Of a stretch of 64,000 nucleotides of DNA, positions 45,623 to 57,149 are shown piece by piece. A program made the position numbers and the translations under genes. This DNA comes from Streptococcus mitis (GTDB lineage Bacteria > Bacillota > Bacilli > Lactobacillales > Streptococcaceae): the NCBI RefSeq assembly GCF_009496155.1, contig NZ_WIJP01000010.1, forward strand, positions 44,697-108,696, written 5' to 3'. The notes below the pieces were generated by a model. It worked only from the letters and a program-made list of their open reading frames with translations, was not told the DNA's origin and ran no database searches. Each line of letters opens with the position of its first letter. The stretch's first letter is position 1.

Positions 45623-47503
45623 TTAGCTATTACAAAAATTTTGTACATATCTTTCCACTTCTTTTTCCATAGATTGAATCTCACAAATATCCCATCTATT
45701 TTTTTTAGAAGTTATCTTTGCCATCATCTGTAATTTTAAACTCTGACGAGGGAATATCCCTTCTCTTTCCCATTGCTCTAATTTAGCCTCTGGATAGGAG
45801 TTGCCAAACCGGGAATTCTGACTATCGGTAATGATACAAAGATTACCAAAGGAGTGTAAAAATTCCGCAGGTAATTGGCTTTCTCCATCCTGTCCATTTG
45901 GATTCTGAGGATACCAATGCTCTATGGAGCGACGATAAGCAAATTTGAAATGATCAAAATTAATATCCTTGTACTCTTTCTCTAATTCGGCACGATTTTT
46001 CCACAAAACATAATCCACAAAGTTAAAAACATAAACAGGAATTGCACCATATTTTTTGATACTTTTATCTTCGGTAAACAATCTTTCCTCAGCATATCTC
46101 ACTGCCATTTTTTCAAGAAAATCCTTAAAGAGACTAGCAAATTCTGTTTGATTTAACTCTTCAATATGGTTAAACAGGAATTGCAAGATTTCATATAACC
46201 AACGACTATCACGATTGGCAGTAAAGGTCACAGCAAACATGGATTGGAGGAGGATAATGTTTTTGTTAATCTCCGAATCCGAAAACGTATTATTAGTAAA
46301 ACGTTCTTCGACTATGTAATGCTCTTTAGATTTTCCATTTGGTTGATATTCATAATAAGTCCCCTTCTGTAAAAACCATTCATCCTTATTTCTACTTGAA
46401 GAATCCATATTCGAGTTTCTAACGATGTAATTATCGAAAATGTGTTTTATTCTAAGAAGAAATTCACTAAATTCAATAACCCAAGTTTTATCTTTATTTT
46501 TTATATCAAATAGTGCTAAGAGTTTCTTATCATCTAGTTGAATATCATCAGTTTTCTTACCTTCCGCAATTGCCAATACATGGAGTAAGAATGTTGGAAA
46601 ATCAATGACTGTAGTATAATCTCCAAAATCTTTTTCTACTTCTATAATTTCTTCATTTATCTTTTTTTCTAATATATCTGATAATTTTCTCCTTTTATCT
46701 TGATAAAAATCAATATCATCATAAATATTTTTAAATGAGTAATTCGAAAAGTGCCATCCAAAAATACATTCACGTTCTTGAAAGTCATCTGCTCTCTTCC
46801 GTCGCATCTTAAAATGACTTGCTGCCGGCTTATCAAACTCTGCACAGGCATCCCAGATTTTCGCAAATTTTTGTGCCATTTCTTGATCTGTACCGAACTT
46901 AGCCATCATTTGCGCCTTAAGAATCTCATGAGCCTCTAGTTGTTCTCCTCGAGAATTGAAACGTTCAAAATAAAGATTCAAATCTAAATCTTCAGGAAGT
47001 ATACTCCGAAAAATGATGACCTTTCCAAAAAGATAATTAACGAAAGACTGAGGATTCAATTGGCGCTCTTCTAACACTTTTTTCAATGCGTCTTTAGCAT
47101 GTCCATAACCTCTAGTCAGCTCATTTTCATCACCCTCTAAAATTTTTTTCTTGGAAAATAAATCTTGAATATTCTTATTTGATTTCTTCCTAGCTGGGAA
47201 GGTAAGATTGACAGCTTTCAATCTATCAAAACCAAACTCATGCTTCAAAGCTAAGGCAATCAAATTAAGAGCGGTTGTTCGTTGTTGCCCATCTATGATT
47301 TTGAAAATGTCATTCTCTTTATTAACGACTAATGTTCCAATATAATAATTGTCTCTATTTTCTTGAAAAGCATCTGCTACGTCATTCAATAACTGCTCAA
47401 TTTCATCATAAGTCCAAGCAAAATTTCTCTGATAAAGAGGGATAGCATAGGTATCTTCATTTAACAAACGATTAACTGATAAGCTGATATGTGTTTCTAC
47501 CAT
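45623..47503 (-). CDS. DUF262-DUF1524 protein, GmrSD-like nuclease
   Basis: 626 aa. N-terminal DUF262 (ParB/Srx-like fold) with IPLYQRNFAW (21-30) and IDGQQRTT (70-77), the likely nucleotide-using site. The C-terminal DUF1524/HNH-like region has IEHWYPQN (His529) with GNLCIITDSQNSRFGN. This is the architecture of GmrS-GmrD and related type IV restriction or anti-phage enzymes that act on modified DNA. Its first 7 bases overlap the end of the next upstream gene, so the two are coupled. Confidence 0.85.
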   Translation of the reverse strand: MVETHISLSVNRLLNEDTYAIPLYQRNFAWTYDEIEQLLNDVADAFQENRDNYYIGTLVVNKENDIFKIIDGQQRTTALNLIALALKHEFGFDRLKAVNLTFPARKKSNKNIQDLFSKKKILEGDENELTRGYGHAKDALKKVLEERQLNPQSFVNYLFGKVIIFRSILPEDLDLNLYFERFNSRGEQLEAHEILKAQMMAKFGTDQEMAQKFAKIWDACAEFDKPAASHFKMRRKRADDFQERECIFGWHFSNYSFKNIYDDIDFYQDKRRKLSDILEKKINEEIIEVEKDFGDYTTVIDFPTFLLHVLAIAEGKKTDDIQLDDKKLLALFDIKNKDKTWVIEFSEFLLRIKHIFDNYIVRNSNMDSSSRNKDEWFLQKGTYYEYQPNGKSKEHYIVEERFTNNTFSDSEINKNIILLQSMFAVTFTANRDSRWLYEILQFLFNHIEELNQTEFASLFKDFLEKMAVRYAEERLFTEDKSIKKYGAIPVYVFNFVDYVLWKNRAELEKEYKDINFDHFKFAYRRSIEHWYPQNPNGQDGESQLPAEFLHSFGNLCIITDSQNSRFGNSYPEAKLEQWEREGIFPRQSLKLQMMAKITSKKNRWDICEIQSMEKEVERYVQNFCNS

Positions 47504-48810
47504 TTATCTTTTTCCTCTTCTATAATCTTGTTCACAGTATAATTTTCAAATAATTCTCTATCTATCTTGATCATGAAATCATTCGGAGTAACAGCATGGG
47601 ATAAAAGTTGAAATAGCTTTTGAGCCTCTTTTTGTCTAAAACTTCCACCAGCGGCGTATTTCCCTACCGTTGCATCATATATAGCTTTAGACTTAACTCG
47701 TGGGTAATAAGACCAAATAAACAAGGTCTCTACTATCTCCTTTGATAACTCATCTTTTCCAAATCTATCTGCAAAAAGTGAACAAATATTTAAGAATATA
47801 TTGTGACACTTGAGGTAGCGTCCTTTTGAGCTATTGTAAATGTTCAACATACCTTCTGGGTAAGCTACATTTTTTTCTTCCTCCTCTGACTCATTAGAGA
47901 CCCCTAACTGTTTATTTAAAAAATTTTTATGAACTCTAATAGTTTCATGAGCAGATTCAATATACTCAAAAAATTTACTTCCATCAATGATTGGCATAGT
48001 AATTGACATAGGAAAATTTTCAATATGACGATACAATTCTAGATATGGAAAGTTCTGATTCAAATCAACGCCTTTAAAATCGTCAATAAAATCCTCTGTA
48101 AAACGGAGATAAGAGCCATAACGCTTGTTTGTTAATCCTGTCTCTCCTCGCGACCAACGTCTCATACGAAAAAGATGTTTATCAAACAACTCTTTGAGAC
48201 TTAACTCTTTATCCTCTACAAATTGCTCCCACTTTTCCACAATTCTTTCATCTTCGGAAGCTTGCTTGCGAAGATGATAGGCTTTGAGCAAATCATGAGG
48301 TTCTAGAGATTTTCCACGATTATTCTGAGAATCAAATAGCTGAAAGGCCTCTGATAATCGTGCCTGTGGCATAGTAATCACAGAGACAGCACAATTCTCT
48401 AATAAAAAGTTGCAAATATCTTTTGCCTCCTTTTCGCCAACTAATTGAGTTAAATTTTTCCACTCATTATAATTTTCACTCGCATGATAGCAAGATAGCT
48501 CCCCAAATACAGCAGCACTCAGCAGTTGCTTAGCACCCTTATAATTCACTAAATCATCTAATAAATGAAGAAACAAAGAAATTGAAATTAGCCGTTGCTG
48601 TCCATCGACAATATCTAAATATCCATCATTTTTATGTAAGATAACGGAACCAATCTGATATTCCTTTTTCCCCATAGCATCTCGTAAATCATAAAAAAGA
48701 TTACGGATATGTTTTCTGTTCCATTTATATGGTCTTTGATAAGAAGGAATTCGCAAATCCCCTTTTTTCAATAGTTCACCAACCTTTTTAGAAGTAAATT
48801 GAATACTCAT
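47497..48810 (-). CDS. DUF262 protein without nuclease domain
   Basis: 437 aa. DUF262 motifs IPSYQRPYKW (21-30) and IVDGQQR (67-73). The C-terminal half is helical and shows no HNH residues. It differs from the DUF262-DUF1524 partner outside the motifs. Two DUF262 proteins in tandem suggest a two-subunit system, one subunit sensing or binding NTP and the other cutting. Starts 7 bases after the WYL gene. Confidence 0.83.
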   Translation of the reverse strand: MSIQFTSKKVGELLKKGDLRIPSYQRPYKWNRKHIRNLFYDLRDAMGKKEYQIGSVILHKNDGYLDIVDGQQRLISISLFLHLLDDLVNYKGAKQLLSAAVFGELSCYHASENYNEWKNLTQLVGEKEAKDICNFLLENCAVSVITMPQARLSEAFQLFDSQNNRGKSLEPHDLLKAYHLRKQASEDERIVEKWEQFVEDKELSLKELFDKHLFRMRRWSRGETGLTNKRYGSYLRFTEDFIDDFKGVDLNQNFPYLELYRHIENFPMSITMPIIDGSKFFEYIESAHETIRVHKNFLNKQLGVSNESEEEEKNVAYPEGMLNIYNSSKGRYLKCHNIFLNICSLFADRFGKDELSKEIVETLFIWSYYPRVKSKAIYDATVGKYAAGGSFRQKEAQKLFQLLSHAVTPNDFMIKIDRELFENYTVNKIIEEEKDKW

Positions 48811-48817
48811 TTTATCC

Positions 48818-49768
48818 TCATTTATATTTATCTATCATCTCTTGAACTGTTCGCTTCATATCCTCTACTAAAATCCGAGGAGACAAAACAGTAACCGCTT
48901 CTCCTTGCCCCAGCAACCAGCGTTTAAGCCCTGGTGTGTGCTGACTTTCAAATTTAAAATGAGTCCAGTCACCATTTTTCCCAACTATTTTTGCATTTGG
49001 AAATTGATCCATCACAATCGTCGGATCGTACAAGTACTCAATTTCAATACTGATTTTCTTCCCTATAAAAGCATCTACTCTCTCGTTACGAATGTCACCA
49101 TCTCTAAATTTATCTCGATAAGAAATAGAGGGTTTCTCTATACCACTAAGAGACCATGACTGGATACGGTCTACTCTTAAAGTAATATAAGTAGCATGTT
49201 TCAACTGGTAAACAACCAGATAGAAATAATGACTATCATAATAAAGAGAGACTGGCAAAACAGTCTGCCTCTTAGAAGACTCAGAATAAGGTTTTTGATA
49301 GATAATGTCTAGAACCTGTTCATGTAAAATAGCTTCTGATAAATTCCAAATTTTCTCTATTCTATTTTGTTGATCCGTTAAGGGAGCATAGTTCAGCTTT
49401 TCACTGCCAATAATCTGCTCGATTTCTTTCCGATCATCACGAGGAACTAAGTTCAGTAAATTATTTAGTAAGCTAGCAATTTCTGGTCTGTTCAGTGCTC
49501 GATTTTCCAATAAAATCTTTGAAATAACTAGAATATCCTTTTTATTAAAAACTGACTTACTAGATAAACAATACTTATTCGTTTTACGGTTATAAAGCAA
49601 ATCTCCACTATAACTGGTGTTACTAGATAAAATATCACGGAGTAGCGAAAAATCTCTCTGTATCGTCTTTTCACTAACCTCAAATTCCTGAGCCAGTTGC
49701 TTTTTTCCTAACGGAGTCCCAAACTGTAAACGTAAAAAAATCGTTAGCAGTCTCTCTTGATCATTCAT
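48818..49768 (-). CDS. WYL-domain transcriptional regulator
   Basis: 316 aa: N-terminal winged helix (RLLTIFLRLQFGTPLGKKQLAQEFEVSEKTIQRDFSLLRDIL), middle WYL region (HEQVLDIIYQKPYSE, PVSLYYDSHYFYLVVYQ, RVDRIQSWSL) and a C-terminal extension ending VQEMIDKYK. WYL proteins often regulate defence operons in response to nucleic acids or nucleotides. It heads the three-gene DUF262 operon. Confidence 0.87.
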   Translation of the reverse strand: MNDQERLLTIFLRLQFGTPLGKKQLAQEFEVSEKTIQRDFSLLRDILSSNTSYSGDLLYNRKTNKYCLSSKSVFNKKDILVISKILLENRALNRPEIASLLNNLLNLVPRDDRKEIEQIIGSEKLNYAPLTDQQNRIEKIWNLSEAILHEQVLDIIYQKPYSESSKRQTVLPVSLYYDSHYFYLVVYQLKHATYITLRVDRIQSWSLSGIEKPSISYRDKFRDGDIRNERVDAFIGKKISIEIEYLYDPTIVMDQFPNAKIVGKNGDWTHFKFESQHTPGLKRWLLGQGEAVTVLSPRILVEDMKRTVQEMIDKYK

Positions 49769-49875
49769 TTGCAGTCCTTCTACATATTATTCAAACAATA
49801 CTATTTCCAGTACATTATTATCACTTCTATAGTCTAACTAGCACTTTATATTCAAAACGATTAAAGCAAAATAAA

Positions 49876-50400
49876 CTAGCCCTTAGATGATTTCAACTGT
49901 ACCACTATGCCAGATTCGAAGAACTCAACTACGGATTCAGGCATATTTTTTAAGTCTTCGGGTAAGCAGTCTGAATATACAATGAAGAGTTTGTTTCTTT
50001 TCTTACTCTCTTTGAATTGCTGCATCCAGTATTCCTGTACCCTTTGATCAGCTTCTCCCAAAAATTGAACTCCCTCCAGAAAAATCAAGTCATACTCTGT
50101 ATACCCCATTTGCAGTTTTATCCATTGACTATGTTTAGAAAAAATCAAATTATCTCTCACTCGATAATATACAAGTGATGCTATTGGAGTAGCAGGTTTT
50201 ATTTTAGTTAACGTATAATAAATCAAATGCCATCTGTCAGTCTCTGAAATACCGCGAATGTAAATACATTGAGAATCTTCTTTTAAGTCTATTTGTGGGA
50301 ATCCGGTCCAATCACTCCCATCATCTTTCAAGCCTTTTTCAAAATTATAAATCTCCTCTTCAATTGACACATGAGAATTTAAAATTTCTTGATCCACCAT
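49876..50400 (-). CDS. DnaA/Hda-like AAA+ domain with degenerate ATP site
   Basis: 174 aa. Residues ~104-172 (YDLIFLEGVQFL, a helix, KLFIVYSD, then FFESGIVVQLK) align by eye with the Walker B, sensor I and following strand of DnaA (VLLIDDIQFL, IVLTSD, FEWGLV-DIQ). Residues ~47-60 (IYIRGISETDRWHL) sit where DnaA has its P-loop GGVGLGKTHL but lack the lysine. Walker B Asp-Asp is Glu-Gly and the arginine finger is missing. So it is probably a non-hydrolysing structural relative. Lies between polC and the DUF262 operon. Confidence 0.6.
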   Translation of the reverse strand: MVDQEILNSHVSIEEEIYNFEKGLKDDGSDWTGFPQIDLKEDSQCIYIRGISETDRWHLIYYTLTKIKPATPIASLVYYRVRDNLIFSKHSQWIKLQMGYTEYDLIFLEGVQFLGEADQRVQEYWMQQFKESKKRNKLFIVYSDCLPEDLKNMPESVVEFFESGIVVQLKSSKG

Positions 50401-50442
50401 ATTATACTCTCTTTTCTATTATTTTTAAGAGAATTATAACAA

Positions 50443-50471
50443 ATCAAGTGGACATATTTTGTCCACTTGAT
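50443..50471. terminator. Terminator after polC
   Basis: Perfect inverted repeat ATCAAGTGGACA / TGTCCACTTGAT with five-base loop, 17 bases past the polC stop. Confidence 0.7.
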
Positions 50472-50487
50472 CAAAATAAGCAATTTT

Positions 50488-53400
50488 TTAAAACAATTCA
50501 TCAAACAAACTCAACTGGTTATCCTCTGGCATATTGCCGAGAATGCCCATTTCATCCATCTTTTCAACCAAAGTTGATGAGAGTCCACCGCGTTTGCGCA
50601 ATTCTGTTTTAGAGAGGAATTCTCCCTCTTCACGCGCTCGTACCAGCTGCTTGGCAACGTTCTCTCCCAGACCATCCATTGCTACAAATGGCGGAATGAG
50701 GGTATCCCCATCGATGAGGAACTCTGTCGCCTGACTACGGTAGAGATCGAGTTTTCCAAACTTGAAACCACGCTCCCACATCTCATTGACAATCTCAAGA
50801 GTTGTATAGAGATCAATTTCCACATTAGAAGCTTCATTGTTCTTCCGTTTTTCAGCGATTTCTTCCATTCTGCGCTTAATGGCATCCAAGCCCGCACCCA
50901 TGGTCTTGATATCAAAAGCCTTAGCACGGATTGAGAAGTAAGCACAGTAATAATAAATGGGATGATGGACCTTAAAGTAGGCTACACGCAAGGCCATCAT
51001 AACGTAGGCTGCCGCATGGGCTTTAGGGAACATGTACTTAATTTTCCCACAGGACTCGATATACCACTCTGGCACCTTATTAGCCTTCATAGCTTCGATA
51101 TAGCCATTTCGTTCCTCTTCGGAAATCTTCAACCACAAGCCCTTACGTACCCGTTCCATGATGGTAAAGGCCATCTTAGGCTCGAGACCCGCATGCATGA
51201 GGTAAACCATGATGTCGTCCCGACAACCGATAACGGTTGATAGGTCAGCAATCCCTTGTTTAATCAAATCTTGGGCATTACCCAGCCAAACGTCGGTACC
51301 GTGGGACAACCCTGACAACTGAAGCAACTCCGCAAAGGTTGTCGGATGGGTCTCATCTACCATTCCACGTACAAAATTTGTTCCAAACTCTGGAATCCCC
51401 AGCATACCCGTCGGCGTTCCAATTTGCTCAGGTGTTACCCCAAGCGCATCTGTCCCAGAAAAGAGGGCCATCACGCCTTCGTCATCCATAGGAATTTCAT
51501 TAGGGTCAATACCAGACAAGTCTTGGAGTTTCCGAATCATAGTCGGATCATCATGTCCCAGTACATCGAGTTTGAGGACGTTCTCGTCGATATCATGGAA
51601 GTTAAAGTGAGTGGTCTGCCATTCAGCCGTGACGTCATCTGCTGGATACTGGACAGGCGTAAAATCGTAGACATCCATGTAGTTCGGAATAACAACGATT
51701 CCCCCCGGGTGTTGTCCTGTCGTCCTCTTGACACCAGCCGCACCTTGAGCGAGGCGCTCCACCTCTGCATCACGATAAAACTTGCCATAGTCCCGCTCGT
51801 AACCCTTGACAAAACCATAGGCAGTCTTGGCAGCCACCGTACCAACCGTTCCTGCACGGAAGGCATATTCCTCACCAAAGATATCACGCACATCCAAGTG
51901 GGCGCTAGGCTGGTCTTCTCCCGAGAAGTTCAAGTCAATATCGGGAACCTTGTCCCCATCAAAACCAAGGAAAGTCTCAAACGGAATATCCTGTCCGTTT
52001 TTACTGAGTTTGTGACCACAGTTTGGACAGTCCTTATTGGGCATATCAAATCCTGAACCGTAAGAACCATCTGTGATAAACTCACTATACTGACACTGAC
52101 CACAGACATAGTGAGGAGATAGAGGATTGACCTCCGTAATCCCAATCATGGTCGCAACGAAACTAGAACCGACAGAACCACGAGAACCCACCAAATAACC
52201 CCGTTCATTGGAACGTTGCACCAGCATCTGCGATGCCAGATAAATCACAGCAAATCCATTCCCCAGAATAGACGTTAGTTCTTTTTCAATCCGCAAATCG
52301 ACAATATCTGGCAGCGGATTTCCATAAATCTCAAAAGCTTTCTTGTAGGTCAATTCAGCGACCGTTTCTTCAGCCTTGTCAATGAAAGGCGTATACAAGT
52401 CACCCTTAACAACCTCAACGGGTTCAAAGATTTCTGCCAAGGCATTGGTGTTTTCAATAACCAATTTCCGAGCTAGTTCCTCTCCCAAGAAGGCAAATTC
52501 ATCCAACATTTCATTAGTCGTTCTAAAATGAGCCTTTGGAAGTGGTGCCGGTTGGGCATGTTCTCCATGACCGATGGTTCGGTTAATCATAGCCCCCTGT
52601 CCCAAACTACGGACGATAATTTCACGGTAAATCTCTTCTTCTGGTTCGATATAGTGGACATTCCCCGTAGCCAGAACAGGTTTGCCAAGACGGTCCCCAA
52701 CCTCTATCAAATTCTTGATAATGGTCTGGAGTTCCTCCATATCCTTGACCTGCTCCTTGGCAATCAAGGGAGCATAGATAGCTGGGGGCATGACCTCGAT
52801 AAAGTCATAATACTTGGCCACCTCAATCGCCGCATCCACGCCCTGGGAAACGACTGCATCAAAAACTTCACCTTCAGAGCAAGCTGAACCTAAAATCAAA
52901 CCTTCCCGATGAGCATCTAGAACCGTTCTTGGAATCCGTGGCACTCCTTCAAAGTACTTGGTATTAGACAAGGAAACCAGCTTAAAGATATTTTTTAACC
53001 CTACTTGATTCTTGACATAAATGGTCGCATGCTTGATTCGAGCTTTTTTATAAGAGTCTGGACTAATCAAATCAATGTTGAGTCTAGCTAAATCGGTCAC
53101 ACCATGTTTTTCTGCCACCTCTTTGATAAAGATGAAAAGCAGGCGACCAGTCGCTTCCGCATCGTAGTTAGCCATGTGGTGATGTTCCAAAGCCACACCA
53201 AATCGCTTGGTCAAAGGCCCGAGACCATGACGTTTATACTCAGGATAAAGGTTTCTAGCAAACTCCAGCGTATCAATAACTGGCTGGCTAATTTTAGGAA
53301 GACCATGACGCTCATAATTAGCATTCATAAATCCAACGTCAAAGGTCGCATTGTGGGCAACTAGTACCGTATCTTTACAAAATTCTTGGAATTCTTGCAA

Positions 53401-54879
53401 AACTTGTTCCAGTGGCTTGGCATTTTTGACATGGTCATCTGTAATTCCAGTCAACTCAGTAGTAAAAGCTGACAAGGGATGCCCAGGATTGATAAATTCA
53501 TCAAATTCGGCAATAACATTCCCCTTGTACATCTTAGAGGCCGCAACCTGAATCAAATCATTATAGATAGCTGAAAGTCCTGTCGTTTCCACGTCAAAAA
53601 CCACGTAGGTCGCTTCTGACAAGTCCATCTCCACTTCGTTATAGACGATAGGGACACGGTCCTCCACGATATTGGCTTCCATTCCATAGATTAGCTGGAT
53701 TCCCGCTTTCTTGGCCGCCTTATAGCCGTGTGGGAAGGACTGGACATTCCCATGATCCGTGATGGCAACCGCCTTATGTCCCCACTTAGCAGCTGTCGCA
53801 ACGATTTCTTCGACCTCTGGTAGAGCATCCATGGTCGACATATTAGTATGAGCATGAAACTCAACCCGACGCTCACCTTCTGGCATCAAATCCTTCCGCT
53901 CATAGTGAACAACTTCCTGTACATCCTGCACGTTCATAGTCAAATCGCGTGTGAAGTTATTCATCTCCACATTCCCACGAACTCGGAGCCAAGAATTTTT
54001 CTTAATTAGATCAAACTTTTGTGCCTCTTCCTCGTTCTTAACCCACTTTTGCATAGAAAAACTTGAAGTGTAGTCCGTCATTTTAAAGTTGATTAAAACA
54101 CGACCTGTTCTAGTCACTTTTTGCTCCACATCAAACACAACCCCTTCAAAGACCAGACGATTTTCCTCAGTCGTCACTTCGATCATAGGAGTAATTTCTG
54201 CCTTATCTAGCTTGGGTTTAGCTGCAGCTTTTTTCGTTTGAAAATCAAAGGCTGGTTTCTCTTCCGCTGGAGGTGGCGCCATCTGTTCTAGTTGTTCCAT
54301 AGCACGGAGCGCTTCCGCATTGGCAGCTTGAACAATCTGCTCATTTTCAGCATGAAAGGCCTCCTCTTGCTCTTGAGTCAGGATATCATTCTTCTCGACT
54401 TGACAGTTAAAAGTTGGAAAACCAAACTTTTCAAGTTGTTTAGCTAAATTAGGAAGATGATTCTTCTTAAAGTGTTCCTTATCAATCGCCTCGGAACCTT
54501 CAATAAAGAGCTGATTTCCTTCGGCACGAACTCGCAAATTCTGATAAAGAGATTTAAAACCTTGACTAGCACATGGCCCCTCAGAAAAGGACTCTCTATA
54601 ATAGGCCTGCAAGAGCTGATCTGAAAATTCTTGAGACAGAGTCTTGATTGCGAAAACAGCTTTATTGCCTGTCTTAGAAAATTCTTCGCTCAAACCTTTC
54701 TTTAATTCTAAAAAGATTTCAATCGGTAAAATATTAGAAAATACGAAATGAAACTCCCATACCTTACTAATTTTATGAACCACAACTCGCTCAATATCAG
54801 CCTGTGATAAAGCAGGAGCCTGTCTCATTTCAGCAGGCATCCCCAGTTGATTCATCAAAATTTCAAAACTATTTGACAT
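50488..54879 (-). CDS. polC: DNA polymerase III alpha subunit, PolC type
   Basis: 1463-aa replicative polymerase of low-GC Gram-positives. Order: N-terminal domain, OB fold (~225-330), PHP domain ([25 protein letters not shown]), an inserted DEDD proofreading exonuclease (~425-590: [30 protein letters not shown]), then the polymerase core with [14 protein letters not shown], the zinc motif CGQCQYSEF ... CPNCGHK, and [11 protein letters not shown] carrying catalytic aspartates. Complete. Confidence 0.97.
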   Translation of the reverse strand: MSNSFEILMNQLGMPAEMRQAPALSQADIERVVVHKISKVWEFHFVFSNILPIEIFLELKKGLSEEFSKTGNKAVFAIKTLSQEFSDQLLQAYYRESFSEGPCASQGFKSLYQNLRVRAEGNQLFIEGSEAIDKEHFKKNHLPNLAKQLEKFGFPTFNCQVEKNDILTQEQEEAFHAENEQIVQAANAEALRAMEQLEQMAPPPAEEKPAFDFQTKKAAAKPKLDKAEITPMIEVTTEENRLVFEGVVFDVEQKVTRTGRVLINFKMTDYTSSFSMQKWVKNEEEAQKFDLIKKNSWLRVRGNVEMNNFTRDLTMNVQDVQEVVHYERKDLMPEGERRVEFHAHTNMSTMDALPEVEEIVATAAKWGHKAVAITDHGNVQSFPHGYKAAKKAGIQLIYGMEANIVEDRVPIVYNEVEMDLSEATYVVFDVETTGLSAIYNDLIQVAASKMYKGNVIAEFDEFINPGHPLSAFTTELTGITDDHVKNAKPLEQVLQEFQEFCKDTVLVAHNATFDVGFMNANYERHGLPKISQPVIDTLEFARNLYPEYKRHGLGPLTKRFGVALEHHHMANYDAEATGRLLFIFIKEVAEKHGVTDLARLNIDLISPDSYKKARIKHATIYVKNQVGLKNIFKLVSLSNTKYFEGVPRIPRTVLDAHREGLILGSACSEGEVFDAVVSQGVDAAIEVAKYYDFIEVMPPAIYAPLIAKEQVKDMEELQTIIKNLIEVGDRLGKPVLATGNVHYIEPEEEIYREIIVRSLGQGAMINRTIGHGEHAQPAPLPKAHFRTTNEMLDEFAFLGEELARKLVIENTNALAEIFEPVEVVKGDLYTPFIDKAEETVAELTYKKAFEIYGNPLPDIVDLRIEKELTSILGNGFAVIYLASQMLVQRSNERGYLVGSRGSVGSSFVATMIGITEVNPLSPHYVCGQCQYSEFITDGSYGSGFDMPNKDCPNCGHKLSKNGQDIPFETFLGFDGDKVPDIDLNFSGEDQPSAHLDVRDIFGEEYAFRAGTVGTVAAKTAYGFVKGYERDYGKFYRDAEVERLAQGAAGVKRTTGQHPGGIVVIPNYMDVYDFTPVQYPADDVTAEWQTTHFNFHDIDENVLKLDVLGHDDPTMIRKLQDLSGIDPNEIPMDDEGVMALFSGTDALGVTPEQIGTPTGMLGIPEFGTNFVRGMVDETHPTTFAELLQLSGLSHGTDVWLGNAQDLIKQGIADLSTVIGCRDDIMVYLMHAGLEPKMAFTIMERVRKGLWLKISEEERNGYIEAMKANKVPEWYIESCGKIKYMFPKAHAAAYVMMALRVAYFKVHHPIYYYCAYFSIRAKAFDIKTMGAGLDAIKRRMEEIAEKRKNNEASNVEIDLYTTLEIVNEMWERGFKFGKLDLYRSQATEFLIDGDTLIPPFVAMDGLGENVAKQLVRAREEGEFLSKTELRKRGGLSSTLVEKMDEMGILGNMPEDNQLSLFDELF

Positions 54880-54939
54880 TCATTTTCCTCACATTATTCT
54901 TCTACTATTTTACCATATTTAGAGGTATTTTCTAAAGAC

Positions 54940-54966
54940 AAAAGGAAGCCACTAAGTGACTTCCTT
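54940..54966 (-). terminator. Terminator after fusA
   Basis: GGAAGTCAC / GTGGCTTCC stem on the minus strand followed by TTTTG. Confidence 0.65.
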
Positions 54967-54982
54967 CTAGAGGGAGGACTAA

Positions 54983-57064
54983 TTAGTCTTCACCTTTGTT
55001 TTTCTTAATGATTTCTTCTTGTACTGACTTAGGTACATCTTCGTAGTGGTCAAATACCATCATGAATGTACCACGTCCTTGAGATGCAGAACGAAGAACT
55101 GTTGCATAACCGAACATTTCAGCAAGTGGAACGTAAGCACGAACGATTTGGCTGTTACCGTGTGCTTCCATACCATCTACACGTCCACGACGAGCAGTTA
55201 CGTGACCCATAACATCACCAAGGTTTTCTTCTGGAACAGTGATTGTTACAAGCATCATTGGCTCAAGGATAGCTGGTTGTGCTGATTTAGCAGCTTCTTT
55301 AAGGGCAAGTGAAGCCGCGATCTTGAAGGCAGTTTCAGATGAGTCGACATCATGGTATGAACCATCGTAAAGCTTAGCTTTAACGTCAACCATTGGGTAA
55401 CCTGCAAGAACACCGTTAGCCATAGATTCTACCAAACCTTTTTCAACCGCTGGGATAAATTCACGAGGAACCACACCACCGACGATTGCGTTTTCGAATT
55501 CGAATCCTTTACCTTCTTCGTTTGGAGTAAATTCAATCCACACATCACCAAATTGACCTTTACCACCAGATTGACGTTTGAAGAATCCACGTGCTTGAGT
55601 AGAAGCGCGGAATGTTTCACGGTAAGATACTTGAGGAGCACCTACGTTCGCTTCAACTTTGAATTCACGACGCATACGGTCAACAAGGACGTCAAGGTGA
55701 AGCTCACCCATACCAGAGATAACTGTTTCACCAGTTTCAACGTTTGTTTCAACGCGGAATGTTGGATCTTCTTCAGCCAATTTTTGAAGGGCGATACCCA
55801 TCTTGTCTTGGTCAGCTTTAGATTTTGGCTCAACCATCAATTGGATAACTGGTTCTGGAACGTTGATTGACTCAAGGATGATTTTAGCTTTTTCATCTGT
55901 CAATGAGTCACCAGTTGTAGTATCTTTCAAACCAACGGCAGCTGCGATATCACCTGAGTAAACAGTGTCAATTTCTTGACGGCTGTTCGCGTGCATTTGA
56001 AGGATACGTCCGATACGTTCACGTTTACCTTTAGAAGTGTTCAATACGTATGAACCTGATTGAAGAACACCTGAGTAAACACGGAAGAATGTCAAACGAC
56101 CTACAAATGGGTCAGTCATGATCTTGAAGGCAAGAGCTGCAAATGGCTCTTCGTCAGATGCTGGACGAGTTTCTTCAGCGTCTGTATCAGGGTTAATACC
56201 TTTAATTGCTGGGATATCAAGTGGGCTTGGAAGGTAGTCGATAACCGCATCAAGCATCAATTGAACACCTTTGTTTTTGAAAGCAGAACCACACAATACT
56301 GGGAAGAATTCAACGTTGATAGTCGCTTTACGGATACCAGCTTTCAATTCTTCGTTAGTGATTTCTTCACCTTCGAGGTATTTCATCATCAATTCTTCGT
56401 CAGTTTCAGCAACTGCTTCAACCAATTTTTCACGGTATTCTTGAGCTTGGTCAAGGTATTCAGCTGGAATCTCTTCTTCAAGGATATCTGTACCAAGGTC
56501 ATTAGTATAGATTTCAGCTTTCATCTTGATCAAGTCGATGATACCACGGAAGTCATCTTCAGAACCGATTGGCAATTGGATTGGGTGTGCGTTTGCTTGA
56601 AGACGATCGTGAAGTGTGCTTACAGAGTAAAGGAAGTCAGCACCGATTTTGTCCATTTTGTTGGCAAATACGATACGTGGAACTCCGTACTCAGTTGCTT
56701 GACGCCAAACTGTTTCAGTTTGAGGCTCAACACCTGATTGTGAGTCAAGAACGGTAACCGCACCATCCAATACACGAAGAGAACGTTGTACTTCGATTGT
56801 GAAGTCCACGTGTCCTGGTGTGTCGATGATGTTTACACGGTGATTGTTCCATTGAGCTGTTGTCGCAGCAGATGTGATAGTGATACCACGTTCTTGCTCT
56901 TGCTCCATCCAGTCCATTTGTGACGCACCTTCGTGAGTTTCACCGATTTTGTGGATTTTACCAGTGTAGTAAAGAATACGCTCAGTAGTTGTTGTTTTAC
57001 CAGCATCGACGTGAGCCATGATACCGATATTACGAGTTTTTTCAAGTGAAAATTCGCGTGCCAT
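54983..57064 (-). CDS. fusA: Elongation factor G
   Basis: 693-aa translocase GTPase. G1 [15 protein letters not shown], switch region [13 protein letters not shown]3 DTPGHVDF, G4 NKMDKIG, then domains II-V with the C-terminal [12 protein letters not shown]. Translated from ATG after AGGAGA. Although placed after rpsG, it has a terminator-like hairpin and its own extended -10 promoter upstream. Confidence 0.97.
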   Translation of the reverse strand: MAREFSLEKTRNIGIMAHVDAGKTTTTERILYYTGKIHKIGETHEGASQMDWMEQEQERGITITSAATTAQWNNHRVNIIDTPGHVDFTIEVQRSLRVLDGAVTVLDSQSGVEPQTETVWRQATEYGVPRIVFANKMDKIGADFLYSVSTLHDRLQANAHPIQLPIGSEDDFRGIIDLIKMKAEIYTNDLGTDILEEEIPAEYLDQAQEYREKLVEAVAETDEELMMKYLEGEEITNEELKAGIRKATINVEFFPVLCGSAFKNKGVQLMLDAVIDYLPSPLDIPAIKGINPDTDAEETRPASDEEPFAALAFKIMTDPFVGRLTFFRVYSGVLQSGSYVLNTSKGKRERIGRILQMHANSRQEIDTVYSGDIAAAVGLKDTTTGDSLTDEKAKIILESINVPEPVIQLMVEPKSKADQDKMGIALQKLAEEDPTFRVETNVETGETVISGMGELHLDVLVDRMRREFKVEANVGAPQVSYRETFRASTQARGFFKRQSGGKGQFGDVWIEFTPNEEGKGFEFENAIVGGVVPREFIPAVEKGLVESMANGVLAGYPMVDVKAKLYDGSYHDVDSSETAFKIAASLALKEAAKSAQPAILEPMMLVTITVPEENLGDVMGHVTARRGRVDGMEAHGNSQIVRAYVPLAEMFGYATVLRSASQGRGTFMMVFDHYEDVPKSVQEEIIKKNKGED

Positions 57065-57102
57065 GAGGTTTGTTTCTCCTATTTATTTTTGATTTCTATT
57101 CT

Positions 57103-57111
57103 ATTATAACA
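57103..57111 (-). promoter_or_regulatory. Extended -10 promoter of fusA
   Basis: Minus strand TGTTATAAT (57111-57103), 39 bases before the ATG. Confidence 0.55.
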
Positions 57112-57124
57112 CGATTTTAATAAA

Positions 57125-57149
57125 AACGGATAGGCAGGACCTACCCGTT
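57125..57149 (-). terminator. Terminator-like hairpin between rpsG and fusA
   Basis: AACGGGTAGG / CCTATCCGTT on the minus strand (one wobble, five-base loop) followed by TTTTATT. Confidence 0.6.

Noticed and set aside
50443-50471. Palindrome with GTGGACA...TGTCCAC, resembling the ComR-type box
   Set aside because: The central spacing is wrong (five bases between arms ending in GGACA, not GGACAT-N2-ATGTCC), no TATAAT follows at 21 bases, and it sits just after the polC stop, so it is a terminator.
55553-56737. Long plus-strand ORFs opposite fusA
   Set aside because: They are shadows of the biased codon use of fusA, without RBS or recognisable products.
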